Of a stretch of 64,000 bases of DNA, positions 15,252 through 27,060 are shown one piece after another (within the stretch, counting starts at the first letter, position 1; every line of letters starts with the position of its first letter). This DNA is from Halorhodospira halophila (GTDB lineage: Bacteria; Pseudomonadota; Gammaproteobacteria; Nitrococcales; Halorhodospiraceae): assembly GCF_016653405.1 (NCBI RefSeq), contig NZ_NHSN01000001.1, positions 1-64,000 of the forward strand, read 5' to 3'. The translations under genes and the position numbers were made by a program. The notes beneath the pieces were generated by a model, which saw only the letters and a list, made by a program, of their open reading frames with translations, did not search any database and had not been told where the DNA came from.

Positions 15252-15629
15252 ATGACCGCATCCACCACACGACCGGTCGTATTCTTTGATGGGCAGTGCC
15301 CCGTCTGTAGTCGCGAGATCGGCCTCTATCAGCGCCTGGATACCGCCGGAGCGGTGGAATGGCGCGATCTGCACGCACCGGGGGCGCTCGACGACACCGA
15401 GCTGACCTGGGATCAGGCCATGCAGCGCTTCCACTGCCGGGACGCCGATGGCGTGATGCGCAGCGGCGTGGACGCCTTTGCCCTGGTCTGGTCCTATCTT
15501 CCCTACTGGCGTTGGGCGTCGCGGGTCGTGCGCGGGCTGGGGCTGGTCAGGCCCATGGAGCCGCTTTACGATTGGTACGCACGCCGTCGCTACAGCCGGA
15601 GCTGCTCGGTGCAGGGGGACTGCCGCTAG
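15252..15629 (+). CDS. DCC family thiol-disulfide oxidoreductase (DUF393)
   Basis: This 125-residue thioredoxin-like protein has FFDGQCPVCSREI at the N-terminus, the Cys-x-x-Cys redox site of the DCC family. AGGAG lies 6 bases before ATG 15252, which is preferred over upstream starts. No signal peptide is present, so it should act in the cytoplasm. The substrate is unknown. Confidence 0.85.
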   Translation: MTASTTRPVVFFDGQCPVCSREIGLYQRLDTAGAVEWRDLHAPGALDDTELTWDQAMQRFHCRDADGVMRSGVDAFALVWSYLPYWRWASRVVRGLGLVRPMEPLYDWYARRRYSRSCSVQGDCR

Positions 15630-15704
15630 GCGCAGGGGCCTGGACCGCACCCGGGTGGGGCAGGCGCGGGTGCGTGTTCAGACTCCGGCGGAAAGGAGCC
15701 CCGC

Positions 15705-18700
15705 TTGGCGGCCGAGGAGCCCATCGAACCTGGTTTTCTGACCATCCATGGCAATCGCCTGGAGGACCTGCGGCAGGTGGCCGTGGAGTGGGTGCAGCGC
15801 CACCCGCTGGCACCACTCGAGGACGAGGTCTTCCTGGTCCAGAGCAATGGCATGGCGCAGTGGCTGCGCCTGGCCCTGGCGCGACACCCGGAGGCGGAGC
15901 AGGGCGGCTGTGGGATCGCCGCGGCGGTCTCCATGCAGTTGCCGGCGCGCTTTCTCTGGTCGGTCTACCGCGCGGTCCTCGGCCCGGAGGGCGCCCCGCG
16001 CGAGTCGCCCTTCGGCAAGGATCCGCTCCTTTGGCGGCTGGCCCGCCTGCTCCCCGCACTCGGTGATCAGCCTGGGTTCGAACCGCTGCGCGGCTTCCTG
16101 GCCGACGACCCGGATGGGCGCAAGCGCTACCAGCTCGCGGCACGCATCGCGGATCTCTTCGATCAGTACCAGGTCTACCGTGCGGACTGGTTGGCAGACT
16201 GGTCGCGGGGCGAGGACGTCTGCCGCGATGCGCGCGGTCAGGCGCGCGATCTGGCCGAGACGCAGCGCTGGCAGGCCTCGCTCTGGCGCGCCGTGTGCGC
16301 GGAATTGGCCGAGGTGGCGGGTGAGGCGGGCCAGGCCACGGTCCATCAGCTCTACCGGGAGCGCATCGCAAGCCTGGACACCGCGCCGGCCGGTCTGCCG
16401 CGGCGGGTGATCGTCTTCGGCATCTCGTCGCTGCCGCGCCAGACCCTGGAGGCGCTGCAGGAGCTCTCGCGTTTCGCCCAGGTGCTCGTTTTCGTCCACA
16501 ACCCCTGCGCCTTCTACTGGGCGGATATCATCGCCGATAAGGATCTGCTGCGTGCCGGCCCCGGGCGGCGGCCGCGCAAGGCCGGCATGCCCGAGGTGCT
16601 GGAGGCGGAGGAGCTGCACAACCACGCCCACCCCCTGCTCGCCGCCTGGGGCAAGCAGGGCCGCGACTACATCGGTCTGCTGGACGCCCACGAAGACCCC
16701 CAGGCCCATCCCCACCGGGCCCTGGCCCAGGCGGGCGAGCGCATCGATCTCTTCAGTAACCCGGAGACCGGATCGCTGCTCGGCCAGCTCCAGGACGATA
16801 TCCTCCAGCTGCGGCCGCTGGCCGAGACCCGGGAGGTCTGGCCGGCGGTCGGGTGCGAGGATGCGTCGCTGCAGTTCCATCTCGCCCACAGCGCCCAGCG
16901 TGAGGTCGAGGTCCTCCATGATCGGCTGCTCGCCGCATTCTCGGAGGATGCGTCGCTGCGCCCACGCGATGTGATCGTGATGGTGCCGGATATCGACGCC
17001 TACGCCCCGCACATCGAGGCCGTCTTCGGCCGTTTCGATGCCGGCGATGCGCGCCATATCCCCTACACGGTGGCCGACCAGGGCGAGCGCGGGCTGGATC
17101 CGCTGCTCATCGCCGTGGAGCAGCTTCTGAGCCTGCCCGAGTCGCGCTGCGGGCTGAGTGACCTGCTCGATCTGCTGGAGGCGCCGGCGCTGCGCCGGCG
17201 CTTCGGGATCACCGAGGCGGATCTGGCCACCCTGCACGGCTGGGCGGAGGAGGCCGGGGTCCGCTGGGGGCTCAACCCCGATCAGCGCGCCGGGCTGCAG
17301 TTGCCCGAGGGGTTAGAGCAGAACACCTGGCGCTTTGGCCTGCGCCGTATGCTGCTCGGCTACGCCGTCGGCGCCGGCGAGGCGTGGTCTGGGGTCGAAC
17401 CGTATGCGCAGGTGGGCGGGCTGGACGCCGCCCTCGTCGGGCGTCTCGAGCGGCTGGTCGGCGCCCTGGAGGCCACCTGGGGCGAGCTGCGCGCGGAGGC
17501 CACCCCACAGCAGTGGGGCGAGCGGCTGCAGCGGCTATTGGAGACCTACTTCGAGCCCTCCGGCGAGGCGGAGTCGTTGACCCTGGAGCGGCTGCGCGAT
17601 GCCCTGGAGAAGTGGCAGCGGGACTGCGAGAGCGGGGCGTTCGCCGAGCCGCTGCCGCTGAACGTGGTGCGCGAGCACTGGCTGCAGGCGCTGGAGGATA
17701 CGCGACTGAGCCAGCGCTTCCTGGTCGGGGCGGTGAATTTCTGCACCCTGATGCCCATGCGCGCGATCCCCTTCCGCCACGTCTGCCTGCTGGGGATGAA
17801 CGATGGCGACTACCCGCGCAGCCCCACGCCCCTGGATTTCGATCTGATGGCCGACGATTACCGGCCCGGCGACCGCTCGCGCCGCGAGGACGATCGCTAC
17901 CTCTTCCTCGAGGCGCTGCTCTCGGCCCGGGATCGGCTCTACATCAGCTGGATCGGGCGCAGCGTGCGCGATAACGAGCCGCGTCCGCCCTCGGTGCTGG
18001 TCGGTCAGCTGCGCGATCACCTGGCCGCCGGCTGGCGCCTGGCCGACGATGGGCACGGCGGCGGTCTGCTCGAGGCGTTGACCGTCGAGCACCCGCTGCA
18101 GCCGTTCAGCCGCCAGAATTTCCAGACCGACCCCTCGGCGCGCCACTACACCTACGCCCGCGAGTGGTGGGCGGCCCACCAGGGCGATGAGAGCGAGTCC
18201 GAACCTCTGGTCACGACGCTGCCCGAGCGGCCGGTGGAGGAGCCGCCGGCGCCGGTCACGCCCGAAACCCTGGGGGCGCTGCTCAAGCAGCCCGTAAAGA
18301 CCTTCTTCAACCGTCGCCTGGGGGTCCATTTCGACGACGATCCGCTGGCCAGTGAGGACCAGGAGCCCTTCGGCCTCGACGGGCTGACCCGCTGGCAGAT
18401 GCGCGAGGCGCTCTTTCTGGCCGGGCGAGAGGCCGCCGGCGATCCCGAGATGCGCCGCGAACGCCTGGCCGCCGAGGCGCAGCGGTTGCAGCGCACCGGC
18501 GCGCTGCCGCTGGGCCCGGCCGGCACCGTCTGGGCCGAGACGCTCCAGCTCGAGGCCGATGAGCAGCTGGAGCGCTACCACCGGCATCTGGCCACCTTCG
18601 CCCAGGAGCTGGAGCCGCTGCAGCGGCTGACGCACCGCCACGGGGATTGGCAGCTGGAGGGCGGGGTGGATGGGATCCGCAGTGACGGGCAGCGGCGTGT

Positions 18701-19199
18701 GCGCCTGACCCACCACCTCAGTCGCCTGGCGGTCAACCGCCGGGAGGTGCGCTGGCGCTTTGACCTGCTGGCCGCACCCTGGGTCACCCACCTGATGGCC
18801 AACGCGGCCGGCGAGCCGCTGACGACCGTGATCGTCGGACACGACCTCGACGTGGCCCTGGCGCCGCTGGAGCCGGGGCAGGCCGGCGAGCACCTGAGCC
18901 AGCTGCTTGCTGGCTGGGCGCAGGCGCAGCGCCGGCCGCTGCCGGTGCCCTGCCAGGCAACCTGCGCCTGGCTGACCGCGCAGGACGAGGAGCGCGGTGA
19001 TCCGGCGGCCGCGGCCGAACGGGTCTACGCCGGGGATACCTACATCCGGGCGGCCGCCGACGCCCACGACCTGCGCGCCTTCCCGCGGGCGGTGGACTGG
19101 CTGGAGGATGAGGGCTTCCCGATCTGGCGCGAGGCGCTCTACGCGCCGCTGTGGCGGGCGGTCCAGGCGTACACGGAGGACGGCGATGGGCACGGCTGA
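15705..19199 (+). CDS. recC: Exodeoxyribonuclease V subunit gamma (RecC)
   Basis: This is the 1164-residue RecC subunit of the RecBCD helicase-nuclease, which processes double-strand ends and recognises Chi. Family features include the N-terminal VFLVQSNGMAQWLRLALA, the helicase-like core and MRAIPFRHVCLLGMNDGDYPR. TTG 15705 is taken as start because AAAGGAG lies 6 bases upstream. It is the first gene of recC-recB-recD; its last 14 bp overlap recB. Confidence 0.94.
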   Translation: MAAEEPIEPGFLTIHGNRLEDLRQVAVEWVQRHPLAPLEDEVFLVQSNGMAQWLRLALARHPEAEQGGCGIAAAVSMQLPARFLWSVYRAVLGPEGAPRESPFGKDPLLWRLARLLPALGDQPGFEPLRGFLADDPDGRKRYQLAARIADLFDQYQVYRADWLADWSRGEDVCRDARGQARDLAETQRWQASLWRAVCAELAEVAGEAGQATVHQLYRERIASLDTAPAGLPRRVIVFGISSLPRQTLEALQELSRFAQVLVFVHNPCAFYWADIIADKDLLRAGPGRRPRKAGMPEVLEAEELHNHAHPLLAAWGKQGRDYIGLLDAHEDPQAHPHRALAQAGERIDLFSNPETGSLLGQLQDDILQLRPLAETREVWPAVGCEDASLQFHLAHSAQREVEVLHDRLLAAFSEDASLRPRDVIVMVPDIDAYAPHIEAVFGRFDAGDARHIPYTVADQGERGLDPLLIAVEQLLSLPESRCGLSDLLDLLEAPALRRRFGITEADLATLHGWAEEAGVRWGLNPDQRAGLQLPEGLEQNTWRFGLRRMLLGYAVGAGEAWSGVEPYAQVGGLDAALVGRLERLVGALEATWGELRAEATPQQWGERLQRLLETYFEPSGEAESLTLERLRDALEKWQRDCESGAFAEPLPLNVVREHWLQALEDTRLSQRFLVGAVNFCTLMPMRAIPFRHVCLLGMNDGDYPRSPTPLDFDLMADDYRPGDRSRREDDRYLFLEALLSARDRLYISWIGRSVRDNEPRPPSVLVGQLRDHLAAGWRLADDGHGGGLLEALTVEHPLQPFSRQNFQTDPSARHYTYAREWWAAHQGDESESEPLVTTLPERPVEEPPAPVTPETLGALLKQPVKTFFNRRLGVHFDDDPLASEDQEPFGLDGLTRWQMREALFLAGREAAGDPEMRRERLAAEAQRLQRTGALPLGPAGTVWAETLQLEADEQLERYHRHLATFAQELEPLQRLTHRHGDWQLEGGVDGIRSDGQRRVRLTHHLSRLAVNRREVRWRFDLLAAPWVTHLMANAAGEPLTTVIVGHDLDVALAPLEPGQAGEHLSQLLAGWAQAQRRPLPVPCQATCAWLTAQDEERGDPAAAAERVYAGDTYIRAAADAHDLRAFPRAVDWLEDEGFPIWREALYAPLWRAVQAYTEDGDGHG

Positions 19200-22100
19200 G
19201 GACGCCAGCGCGCTCGAGCCGCTGCGCTTCCCGCTGCAAGGGTCGCGGCTGATCGAGGCCAGCGCCGGTACGGGCAAGACCTACACCATCGCCGCGCTCT
19301 ACCTGCGCCTGGTCCTCAACCACGGGGGTGAGGCCGCGTTCGGGCGATCGCTGACCCCGCCGCAGATCCTCGTGGTGACCTTCACCGAGGCGGCCACCCG
19401 CGAGCTGCGCGAGCGCATACGCAGCCGCCTGGCGGAGGCGGCCGCGGTCTTCCGGGATCCGGAGCAGGCCGCGGAGGTGGATCCGTTTCTCGATGGGCTG
19501 CTGCAGGCGTATCCGCAGCACTCGGAACGGGCCCAGGCCGCCCGGGTGCTGGAGCTGGCCGCCGAGTGGATGGACGAGGCGGCCGTGGCCACGATCCACG
19601 CCTGGTGCTATCGGATGCTGCGCGAGCACGCCTTCGACAGCGGCAGTCTTTTCACCCAGGATCTGGAGACCGACCCCGGCGATCTGCTCGCCGAATCGGT
19701 CCGCGATTACTGGCGGACCTTCGTCTATCCCCTCGATCCGGCGGCCTTCCAGCTCTTCCGGCACGCGGTGGGGGCGGCGGACCCGGAGGCCCTGCAGCGG
19801 GCGCTGTCGCGCCTGATCGGCGCCGATGAGGAGCTCGTCGACGACGCGGACGGCTGCCTGCTCGAGCCCCACGGCCTGGCCGAGCGCCTGAGCGCCTGGC
19901 ACGAGGCGCTGGAGGCGATCAAGGCGCCCTGGCGCGAGGAGCGCGAGGCGGTGGAGGCCGAGTTCCTCGATCTGCACCGCCGGGTGCTCAACGGCAATAA
20001 GTACAAGAACCCGCACCGGTTGCTTGAGCGCATGGCGGCCTGGGCGGACGATCCGGCCCAACCGGTGCCTTTGAATGATCAGGGCAAGCCCGACCCGGGT
20101 CTGCTCGAGCGCATGAGCGCCGCCGGCCTGGCGGACCCGTCGCGACACAAGAAGGGCCAGAGCCTGCCGGCGTCGCTCCATCGCGCCTTCCAGGCACTGG
20201 ACCGCCACGCGGAACTGGATGCACCCGGGGTGGCGATCCTGCGCGCCGCCGCCTTTTGGATCACCCGGCGTTTCCAGGCCGAGCAGCGCTGCCGGGCGCA
20301 GCTCGGTTTCCAGGATCTGCTCACGCGGCTGCGCGATGCCCTGCGCGGCCCCGGCGGCGCCCGTCTGGCGCAGACCATCCGCAGCCAGTTCCCGGTGGCG
20401 CTCATCGACGAGTTCCAGGACACCGACCCGGTCCAGTACGAGCTCTTCGAGACGGTTTACCGGATCACGGACAACGACCCGGGGCTGGGGCTGTTCCTCA
20501 TCGGGGATCCCAAGCAGGCGATCTACGGCTTCCGCGGGGCGGACATCCACAGCTACCTGCGCGCCCGGGCGGCCACTGCGGGGCGGCACTACACGCTGCC
20601 GCGCAACTTCCGCTCCAGCGAGGCGCTGGTCGGCGCGGTCAACCAGCTCTTCGCCCGGGCCGAGGAGAGCTGGCCGGCGGGCGCCTTCGCCTTCCGGGGC
20701 GGCCCCGGGGGCGGGTTGCCCTTCCACCCGGTGCAGGCCCAGGGGCGCGCCGAGTGCTTCGAGGAGGCGGGGGCGGAGCACCCGGCGCTGAACCTCTGGT
20801 GCCACGACCCCGGCGTGTCGGTGGCGAAAAACGCCTACCTCCCGGTCTACGCCGAGGCGTGTGCCGCGCGCATGGTGGCGTTGCTCAACGGCGGTGCGGC
20901 GCGGCCGGCCGTCACCGGGTTCCGCCACCCGGATGGTCGCCTGGAGCCGGTGCGCCCGCGGGATATGGCGGTGCTGGTGCGTGATCGCCACGAGGCGCGC
21001 GCCATCCAGGAGGCGTTGGCCGCCCGCGATGTGCGCAGTGTCTACCTCTCTGATAACGACTCGGTGCTGGCCACCGCCGAGGCCGACGATCTGGTGCGCT
21101 GGCTGCGCGCCTGTGCCGAGCCGACGGAGGAGGGCCTCGTACGGGCGGCCCTGGCCACGCCCACCCTGGGGCTGGCGCTGAGCGAGCTCGACCGGCTGGT
21201 CACCGATGAGCTGGCCTGGGAGCGGCGCATCGAGCAGTTCGGCGGGTATCGCCGACTCTGGCGCAGCCGGGGGGTGCTGGCGATGCTCCACCGCCTCCTG
21301 CACGACTTCGCCGTGCCGCAGCGGCTCTTGGCCACCGGTGGCGGCGAGCGCTCGCTGACCAATCTGCTCCACCTCGCCGAGCTGCTGCAGCAGTGGGCGC
21401 GGGAGCACGACGGTGAGCAGGCGCTGATCCGCCATCTGGTGGAGCTGCGCCAGCAGGGGAGCGACCGGGCCGAGGACCAGATCCTGCGCCTGGAAAGCGA
21501 CGAGGATCTGGTCAAGGTGGTGACCATCCACAAGTCCAAGGGGCTGCAGTATCCGCTGGTCTTCCTGCCTTTTGCCTGCACCTTCCGCGCGGTCAGCGCC
21601 GGGGACGCGCCCCGCCGGGTGCCGGATCGGGATGGGCGGCTGCGCTGGCGTTTCGAGCTCGATGCGGAGGACGTCGAGGTGGCCGAGGCCGAGCGCCTGG
21701 CCGAGGACCTGCGGCTATTCTACGTCGCCCTGACCCGCGCCCAGCACGCCTGCTGGGTCGGCATGGCGCCGATCACGGTGCGCAACACCAAGCGCAGCCT
21801 GCTCGAGCGCAGCGCGGCGGGCTATCTGCTCGCTGGACCGGATGGGGTGGAACCCGGGGGCCTTGAGGCCGTGCTAAAGCAGGCCGCGGCCGTCGATCCG
21901 GGAATCACCGTCAGCGAGCCGCTGCTCGATGCCCCGAATCGTTTCGTCGGGGATCCGGCGCTGCCGCCGCTCGGCGAGCCGTGTCGGCCCCGGCGGCGGG
22001 CCGCGGATGCCTGGTGGATCGCCAGCTACAGCGCCCTGGTTCGCCACGATACCGGTGGGAGCGCCCACTCGGCGCCGGCGAGCGCGGCCGAGGACGTGCT

Positions 22101-22908
22101 GCGCGAGGAGTCGGGGCAGGCGCCGGCCCAGGAGGCCGGGGGGACGGCCGGCTCTTGGCACGGCTTCCCGCGCGGTCCGGATGCCGGCACCTTCCTGCAC
22201 AACCTTCTGGAGTGGGTGGCGACGCAGTTGGGCCTGGCCGTGGCCGGGTCGCAGCCCGAGGGGCTGGATGCCGAGGTGGAGCGGCGCTGCCGCTTTCGCG
22301 GTTGGGAGGATCACACGGCCACGGTGCAGGGCTGGCTGCGCGCGCTGCTCGCTGCCGAGCTCTCCTTGCCCGGTGCGCAGACGCCCCTCGCGCTGGGACG
22401 GCTGCAGACCTATCAGGCGGAACTGGAGTTCCTGATCGAGACCCAGCCGCTGCGCGCCGAGCGGCTTGATGAAAGGGTGTGCCAGCATCTGCTGCCGGGC
22501 CGGGCCCGCCCACCGGTGGCCCCGGCGCGGCTCAACGGCATGCTCAAGGGCTTCATCGACCTGGTCTGCTGCCATGAGGGGCGCTACTACGTGGCTGACT
22601 ACAAGTCCAACTGGCTTGGCGGTGGCGATGGACACTACGCCCCGGAGCATCTGGAGGCCGAGGTGCTGGAGCGCCGCTACGACCTGCAGCTGGTGATCTA
22701 CACCCTGGCGCTGCACCGGCTCCTGCGTGCCCGGCTGCCGGATTACGACTACGACCGCCACGTTGGTGGTGGCTTCTATTTCTTTCTGCGCGGTGTACAG
22801 GCGCCGGGGCAGGGCGTGTTCCAAGCCCGTCCGCCGCGGGCCCTGATCGAGGAGCTCGATGGGTGGCTGCGCGACGGGCCGGATGGACAGCAGGAGCAGG
22901 TGCCGTGA
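19186..22908 (+). CDS. recB: Exodeoxyribonuclease V subunit beta (RecB)
   Basis: The product has 1240 residues and is the 3'-5' helicase and nuclease subunit of RecBCD. Walker A is in EASAGTGKTYTIAALYLRL near the N-terminus. The helicase box LIDEFQDTDPVQYELF and the motif VTIHKSKGLQYPLVFLPF follow. The C-terminal nuclease domain shows GFIDLVCCHEGRYYVADYKSN, carrying the D and DYK catalytic residues. ATG 19186 is preceded by GGAGGA with 5-base spacing and overlaps the end of recC. recD is coupled through GTGA. Confidence 0.96.
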   Translation: MGTAEDASALEPLRFPLQGSRLIEASAGTGKTYTIAALYLRLVLNHGGEAAFGRSLTPPQILVVTFTEAATRELRERIRSRLAEAAAVFRDPEQAAEVDPFLDGLLQAYPQHSERAQAARVLELAAEWMDEAAVATIHAWCYRMLREHAFDSGSLFTQDLETDPGDLLAESVRDYWRTFVYPLDPAAFQLFRHAVGAADPEALQRALSRLIGADEELVDDADGCLLEPHGLAERLSAWHEALEAIKAPWREEREAVEAEFLDLHRRVLNGNKYKNPHRLLERMAAWADDPAQPVPLNDQGKPDPGLLERMSAAGLADPSRHKKGQSLPASLHRAFQALDRHAELDAPGVAILRAAAFWITRRFQAEQRCRAQLGFQDLLTRLRDALRGPGGARLAQTIRSQFPVALIDEFQDTDPVQYELFETVYRITDNDPGLGLFLIGDPKQAIYGFRGADIHSYLRARAATAGRHYTLPRNFRSSEALVGAVNQLFARAEESWPAGAFAFRGGPGGGLPFHPVQAQGRAECFEEAGAEHPALNLWCHDPGVSVAKNAYLPVYAEACAARMVALLNGGAARPAVTGFRHPDGRLEPVRPRDMAVLVRDRHEARAIQEALAARDVRSVYLSDNDSVLATAEADDLVRWLRACAEPTEEGLVRAALATPTLGLALSELDRLVTDELAWERRIEQFGGYRRLWRSRGVLAMLHRLLHDFAVPQRLLATGGGERSLTNLLHLAELLQQWAREHDGEQALIRHLVELRQQGSDRAEDQILRLESDEDLVKVVTIHKSKGLQYPLVFLPFACTFRAVSAGDAPRRVPDRDGRLRWRFELDAEDVEVAEAERLAEDLRLFYVALTRAQHACWVGMAPITVRNTKRSLLERSAAGYLLAGPDGVEPGGLEAVLKQAAAVDPGITVSEPLLDAPNRFVGDPALPPLGEPCRPRRRAADAWWIASYSALVRHDTGGSAHSAPASAAEDVLREESGQAPAQEAGGTAGSWHGFPRGPDAGTFLHNLLEWVATQLGLAVAGSQPEGLDAEVERRCRFRGWEDHTATVQGWLRALLAAELSLPGAQTPLALGRLQTYQAELEFLIETQPLRAERLDERVCQHLLPGRARPPVAPARLNGMLKGFIDLVCCHEGRYYVADYKSNWLGGGDGHYAPEHLEAEVLERRYDLQLVIYTLALHRLLRARLPDYDYDRHVGGGFYFFLRGVQAPGQGVFQARPPRALIEELDGWLRDGPDGQQEQVP

Positions 22909-24947
22909 GCGAGCGCTTCGATCAGCAGGCGATCCTCCAGTGGCTGCGCGAGGCCGAGGCGCTGGGCTGGCTGCGCCCGCTGGACGGGGCCCTGGCGGAG
23001 TTCCTGCGTGAGCAGGTGCCCGATGCGCCGCCGTTGCTGCTGCTGGCCGCGGCGCTGACCAGTCATCAGGCCGGCCGTGGCCATGTCTGCCTGGATCTCG
23101 ATCAACTCTGGGAGCGGGCCGAGCCGGTCCTGAGCCTGCCGCCGGAGACCGCCGAAACCCCCGAGCCGGTGAGGCCTCCCGGGGAGCTCCTGGCCGCCGC
23201 CGGCGGTCGGGATGCCTTTGAGCGGCAGCTGGCGTGCCCGGAATTGGTGGGCAGCGGCCCCGGGTCCACACCGCTGGTGCGCGACGGACCGAGGCTCTAC
23301 CTGCGCCGCTACTGGGCCTGCGAGCGCACCATCGCCCAGGCGGTGCGCCAGCGCGTCGATGCAGCGGCGCAGTGGCGCGCGCAGCTCGACCCGGCCGCGG
23401 TCCGGCGCTGGCTGGATGGGTTGTTCGGCGCGCCGGCGGACGGTGGCCCGGATTGGCAGCGGGTCGCCTGTGCGGTGGCCGCCGGGGGCGGTTTCAGTGT
23501 GATCACCGGCGGACCGGGGACCGGCAAGACCACGACGGTGTTGCGCCTGCTGGCGTTGCTGCAGGGGCTCCACGGCGGGGCCCCGCGCATCCGTCTGACG
23601 GCGCCCACCGGCAAGGCGGCGGCGCGGCTGAACGCGAGCATCGCCGGGGCGGTGGATCGGCTGGGATTGGAGGCGCTGGAGGGCGGCGCCGAGCTGCGCG
23701 CACGGATCCCCACCGAGGTGGTGACGGTCCACCGGCTGCTGGGCGCAGGCGGCGGGCGGCGCTTCCGCCACCACGCCGGGGAGCCCCTGGCCGCCGATGT
23801 GGTGGTCGTGGATGAGGCATCGATGATCGATGTGGAGCTGATGGCGGCGCTGCTGGAGGCCCTGCCGGATGGGGCCCGGCTGGTGCTGCTCGGCGACAAG
23901 GATCAGTTGGCCTCGGTGGAGGCCGGCGCCATCCTAGGCGAGCTCTGCGCCCGGGCGGATCGGGGCGGTTATCGGCCCGAGACCGCCGAGTGGCTGGAGG
24001 CGGTCAGCGGTCAGCGCATCCCGCCGGCGCTGATCGATCCCGACGGCGGGGGGATCGACCAACACGTCGTCATGCTGCGGCACAGTCACCGTTTCGGTGC
24101 CGACAGCGGCATCGGCCGCCTGGCTCGGGCGGTGAATGCCGGTGACCAGGCGGCGGTCGAGGCCTGGGGCTATGGGCACGAGGGCGACCTGGCGCGGGTG
24201 AAGCTCAGCGACGCCGAGCACGATCCGGCGCTGATCGACTGGGCGGTGGACGGCGGGCAGACCGGGGTCGGGCATGCGGCCTATCTGCAGGAGATCCAGG
24301 CGCTGCGGCCGGACCGGGATGCGTCCGCCGCGGCCTACGCCGACTGGGCCGCGCAGGTGCTGGGGACGCACGGGGCGTTCCAGTTGCTGGCGGCACTGCG
24401 GCGCGGACCGTACGGGGTCGAGGCCCTGAATGAGCGCCTGGCGGCAGCGCTGCGCCAGCGCGGTCTGATCCACGGGGAGGGGGTCTGGTACGAGGGGCGG
24501 CCGGTGATCGTCACCCGCAACGACTATGGCCTGGGGCTGATCAACGGGGATATCGGCATCGCCCTTCGGGTCCCGCGTTCGCTGGTGCAGGGGCCCCAGG
24601 CGCAGGGCGCCGAAGAGGACCGGCAGGCGGTGCTGCGGGTTGCCTTCCGCGCCGCCGATGGCAGCGGGCGGATCCGCTGGATCCCGCCCCATCGGCTGGA
24701 GTCGGTGGAGACGGCTTTCGCCCTGACGGTACACAAGGCCCAGGGCTCGGAGTTTCGCCACGCGGCGCTGTTGCTGCCGGATCGGCCCAGCCCGGTGCTC
24801 ACCCGGGAGCTCCTCTACACCGGCATCACCCGGGCCAGTCAGTGGTTCACGTTGCTGGAGTCGCAGCCGGGCGTCCTGAAGACGGCGGTGCGCCAGCGTA
24901 CGGTGCGTGGCGGTGGCCTGCGGGCCATGCTCGAGGACTTCGGCTAG
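22905..24947 (+). CDS. recD: Exodeoxyribonuclease V subunit alpha (RecD)
   Basis: This is the 680-residue 5'-3' helicase subunit of RecBCD. Walker A is ITGGPGTGKTTTVLRLLALL (about residue 200). Walker B is VVVDEASMIDVELM, and the C-terminal ALTVHKAQGSEF is a superfamily 1 helicase motif. The GTG start overlaps the recB stop (GTGA). The complete RecBCD set means the host has standard end resection, the machinery that many phages inhibit. Confidence 0.95.
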   Translation: MSERFDQQAILQWLREAEALGWLRPLDGALAEFLREQVPDAPPLLLLAAALTSHQAGRGHVCLDLDQLWERAEPVLSLPPETAETPEPVRPPGELLAAAGGRDAFERQLACPELVGSGPGSTPLVRDGPRLYLRRYWACERTIAQAVRQRVDAAAQWRAQLDPAAVRRWLDGLFGAPADGGPDWQRVACAVAAGGGFSVITGGPGTGKTTTVLRLLALLQGLHGGAPRIRLTAPTGKAAARLNASIAGAVDRLGLEALEGGAELRARIPTEVVTVHRLLGAGGGRRFRHHAGEPLAADVVVVDEASMIDVELMAALLEALPDGARLVLLGDKDQLASVEAGAILGELCARADRGGYRPETAEWLEAVSGQRIPPALIDPDGGGIDQHVVMLRHSHRFGADSGIGRLARAVNAGDQAAVEAWGYGHEGDLARVKLSDAEHDPALIDWAVDGGQTGVGHAAYLQEIQALRPDRDASAAAYADWAAQVLGTHGAFQLLAALRRGPYGVEALNERLAAALRQRGLIHGEGVWYEGRPVIVTRNDYGLGLINGDIGIALRVPRSLVQGPQAQGAEEDRQAVLRVAFRAADGSGRIRWIPPHRLESVETAFALTVHKAQGSEFRHAALLLPDRPSPVLTRELLYTGITRASQWFTLLESQPGVLKTAVRQRTVRGGGLRAMLEDFG

Positions 24948-24968
24948 GCGGCCGCCGGTGAGGGCGCA

Positions 24969-24996
24969 CAAAAAAAAGCCGCCCCGGAGGGCGGCG
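24969..24996 (-). terminator. Rho-independent terminator downstream of thiC
   Basis: On the minus strand, GCCGCC and its complement form a GC-rich hairpin (24978-24996) followed by a run of at least eight Ts (24969-24977). Its orientation fits the end of the leftward thiC transcript, about 185 bp after the thiC stop. The stem may also affect recD readthrough from the other side. Confidence 0.75.
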
Positions 24997-25181
24997 AACG
25001 TCATCGTCATGTGGAGTCGGAAACGCCGGTGGCGGCTGGGGGCGGCCGCCGATGTTGCGGAGGACTGTTGGCGATAGCTCGAACGTTACGGTTCCTACCT
25101 TAAGCATCGCGCCCCGATGCGTACAGTCTTTATTCTGAACCGCTGTGATAGCACAAACCTATTGGGGCGCCGCGGTCCGGC

Positions 25182-26982
<1,801 letters not shown>

Positions 26983-27060
26983 GTCTTGAGCCGCATTAGA
27001 GCATTTGCGGATCAGGTGTGCAAAGATGCCCCCTAGGGCCTGCAGGAAGCGGAGGTTGCC

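Noticed and set aside
18784-21531. 915-codon open frame antisense to recC/recB, plus similar frames at 15678-17237, 17535-19277 and 21874-24000
   Set aside because: High GC removes stop codons on the opposite strand of real genes. These frames have no recognisable domains and run across the recC-recB junction.
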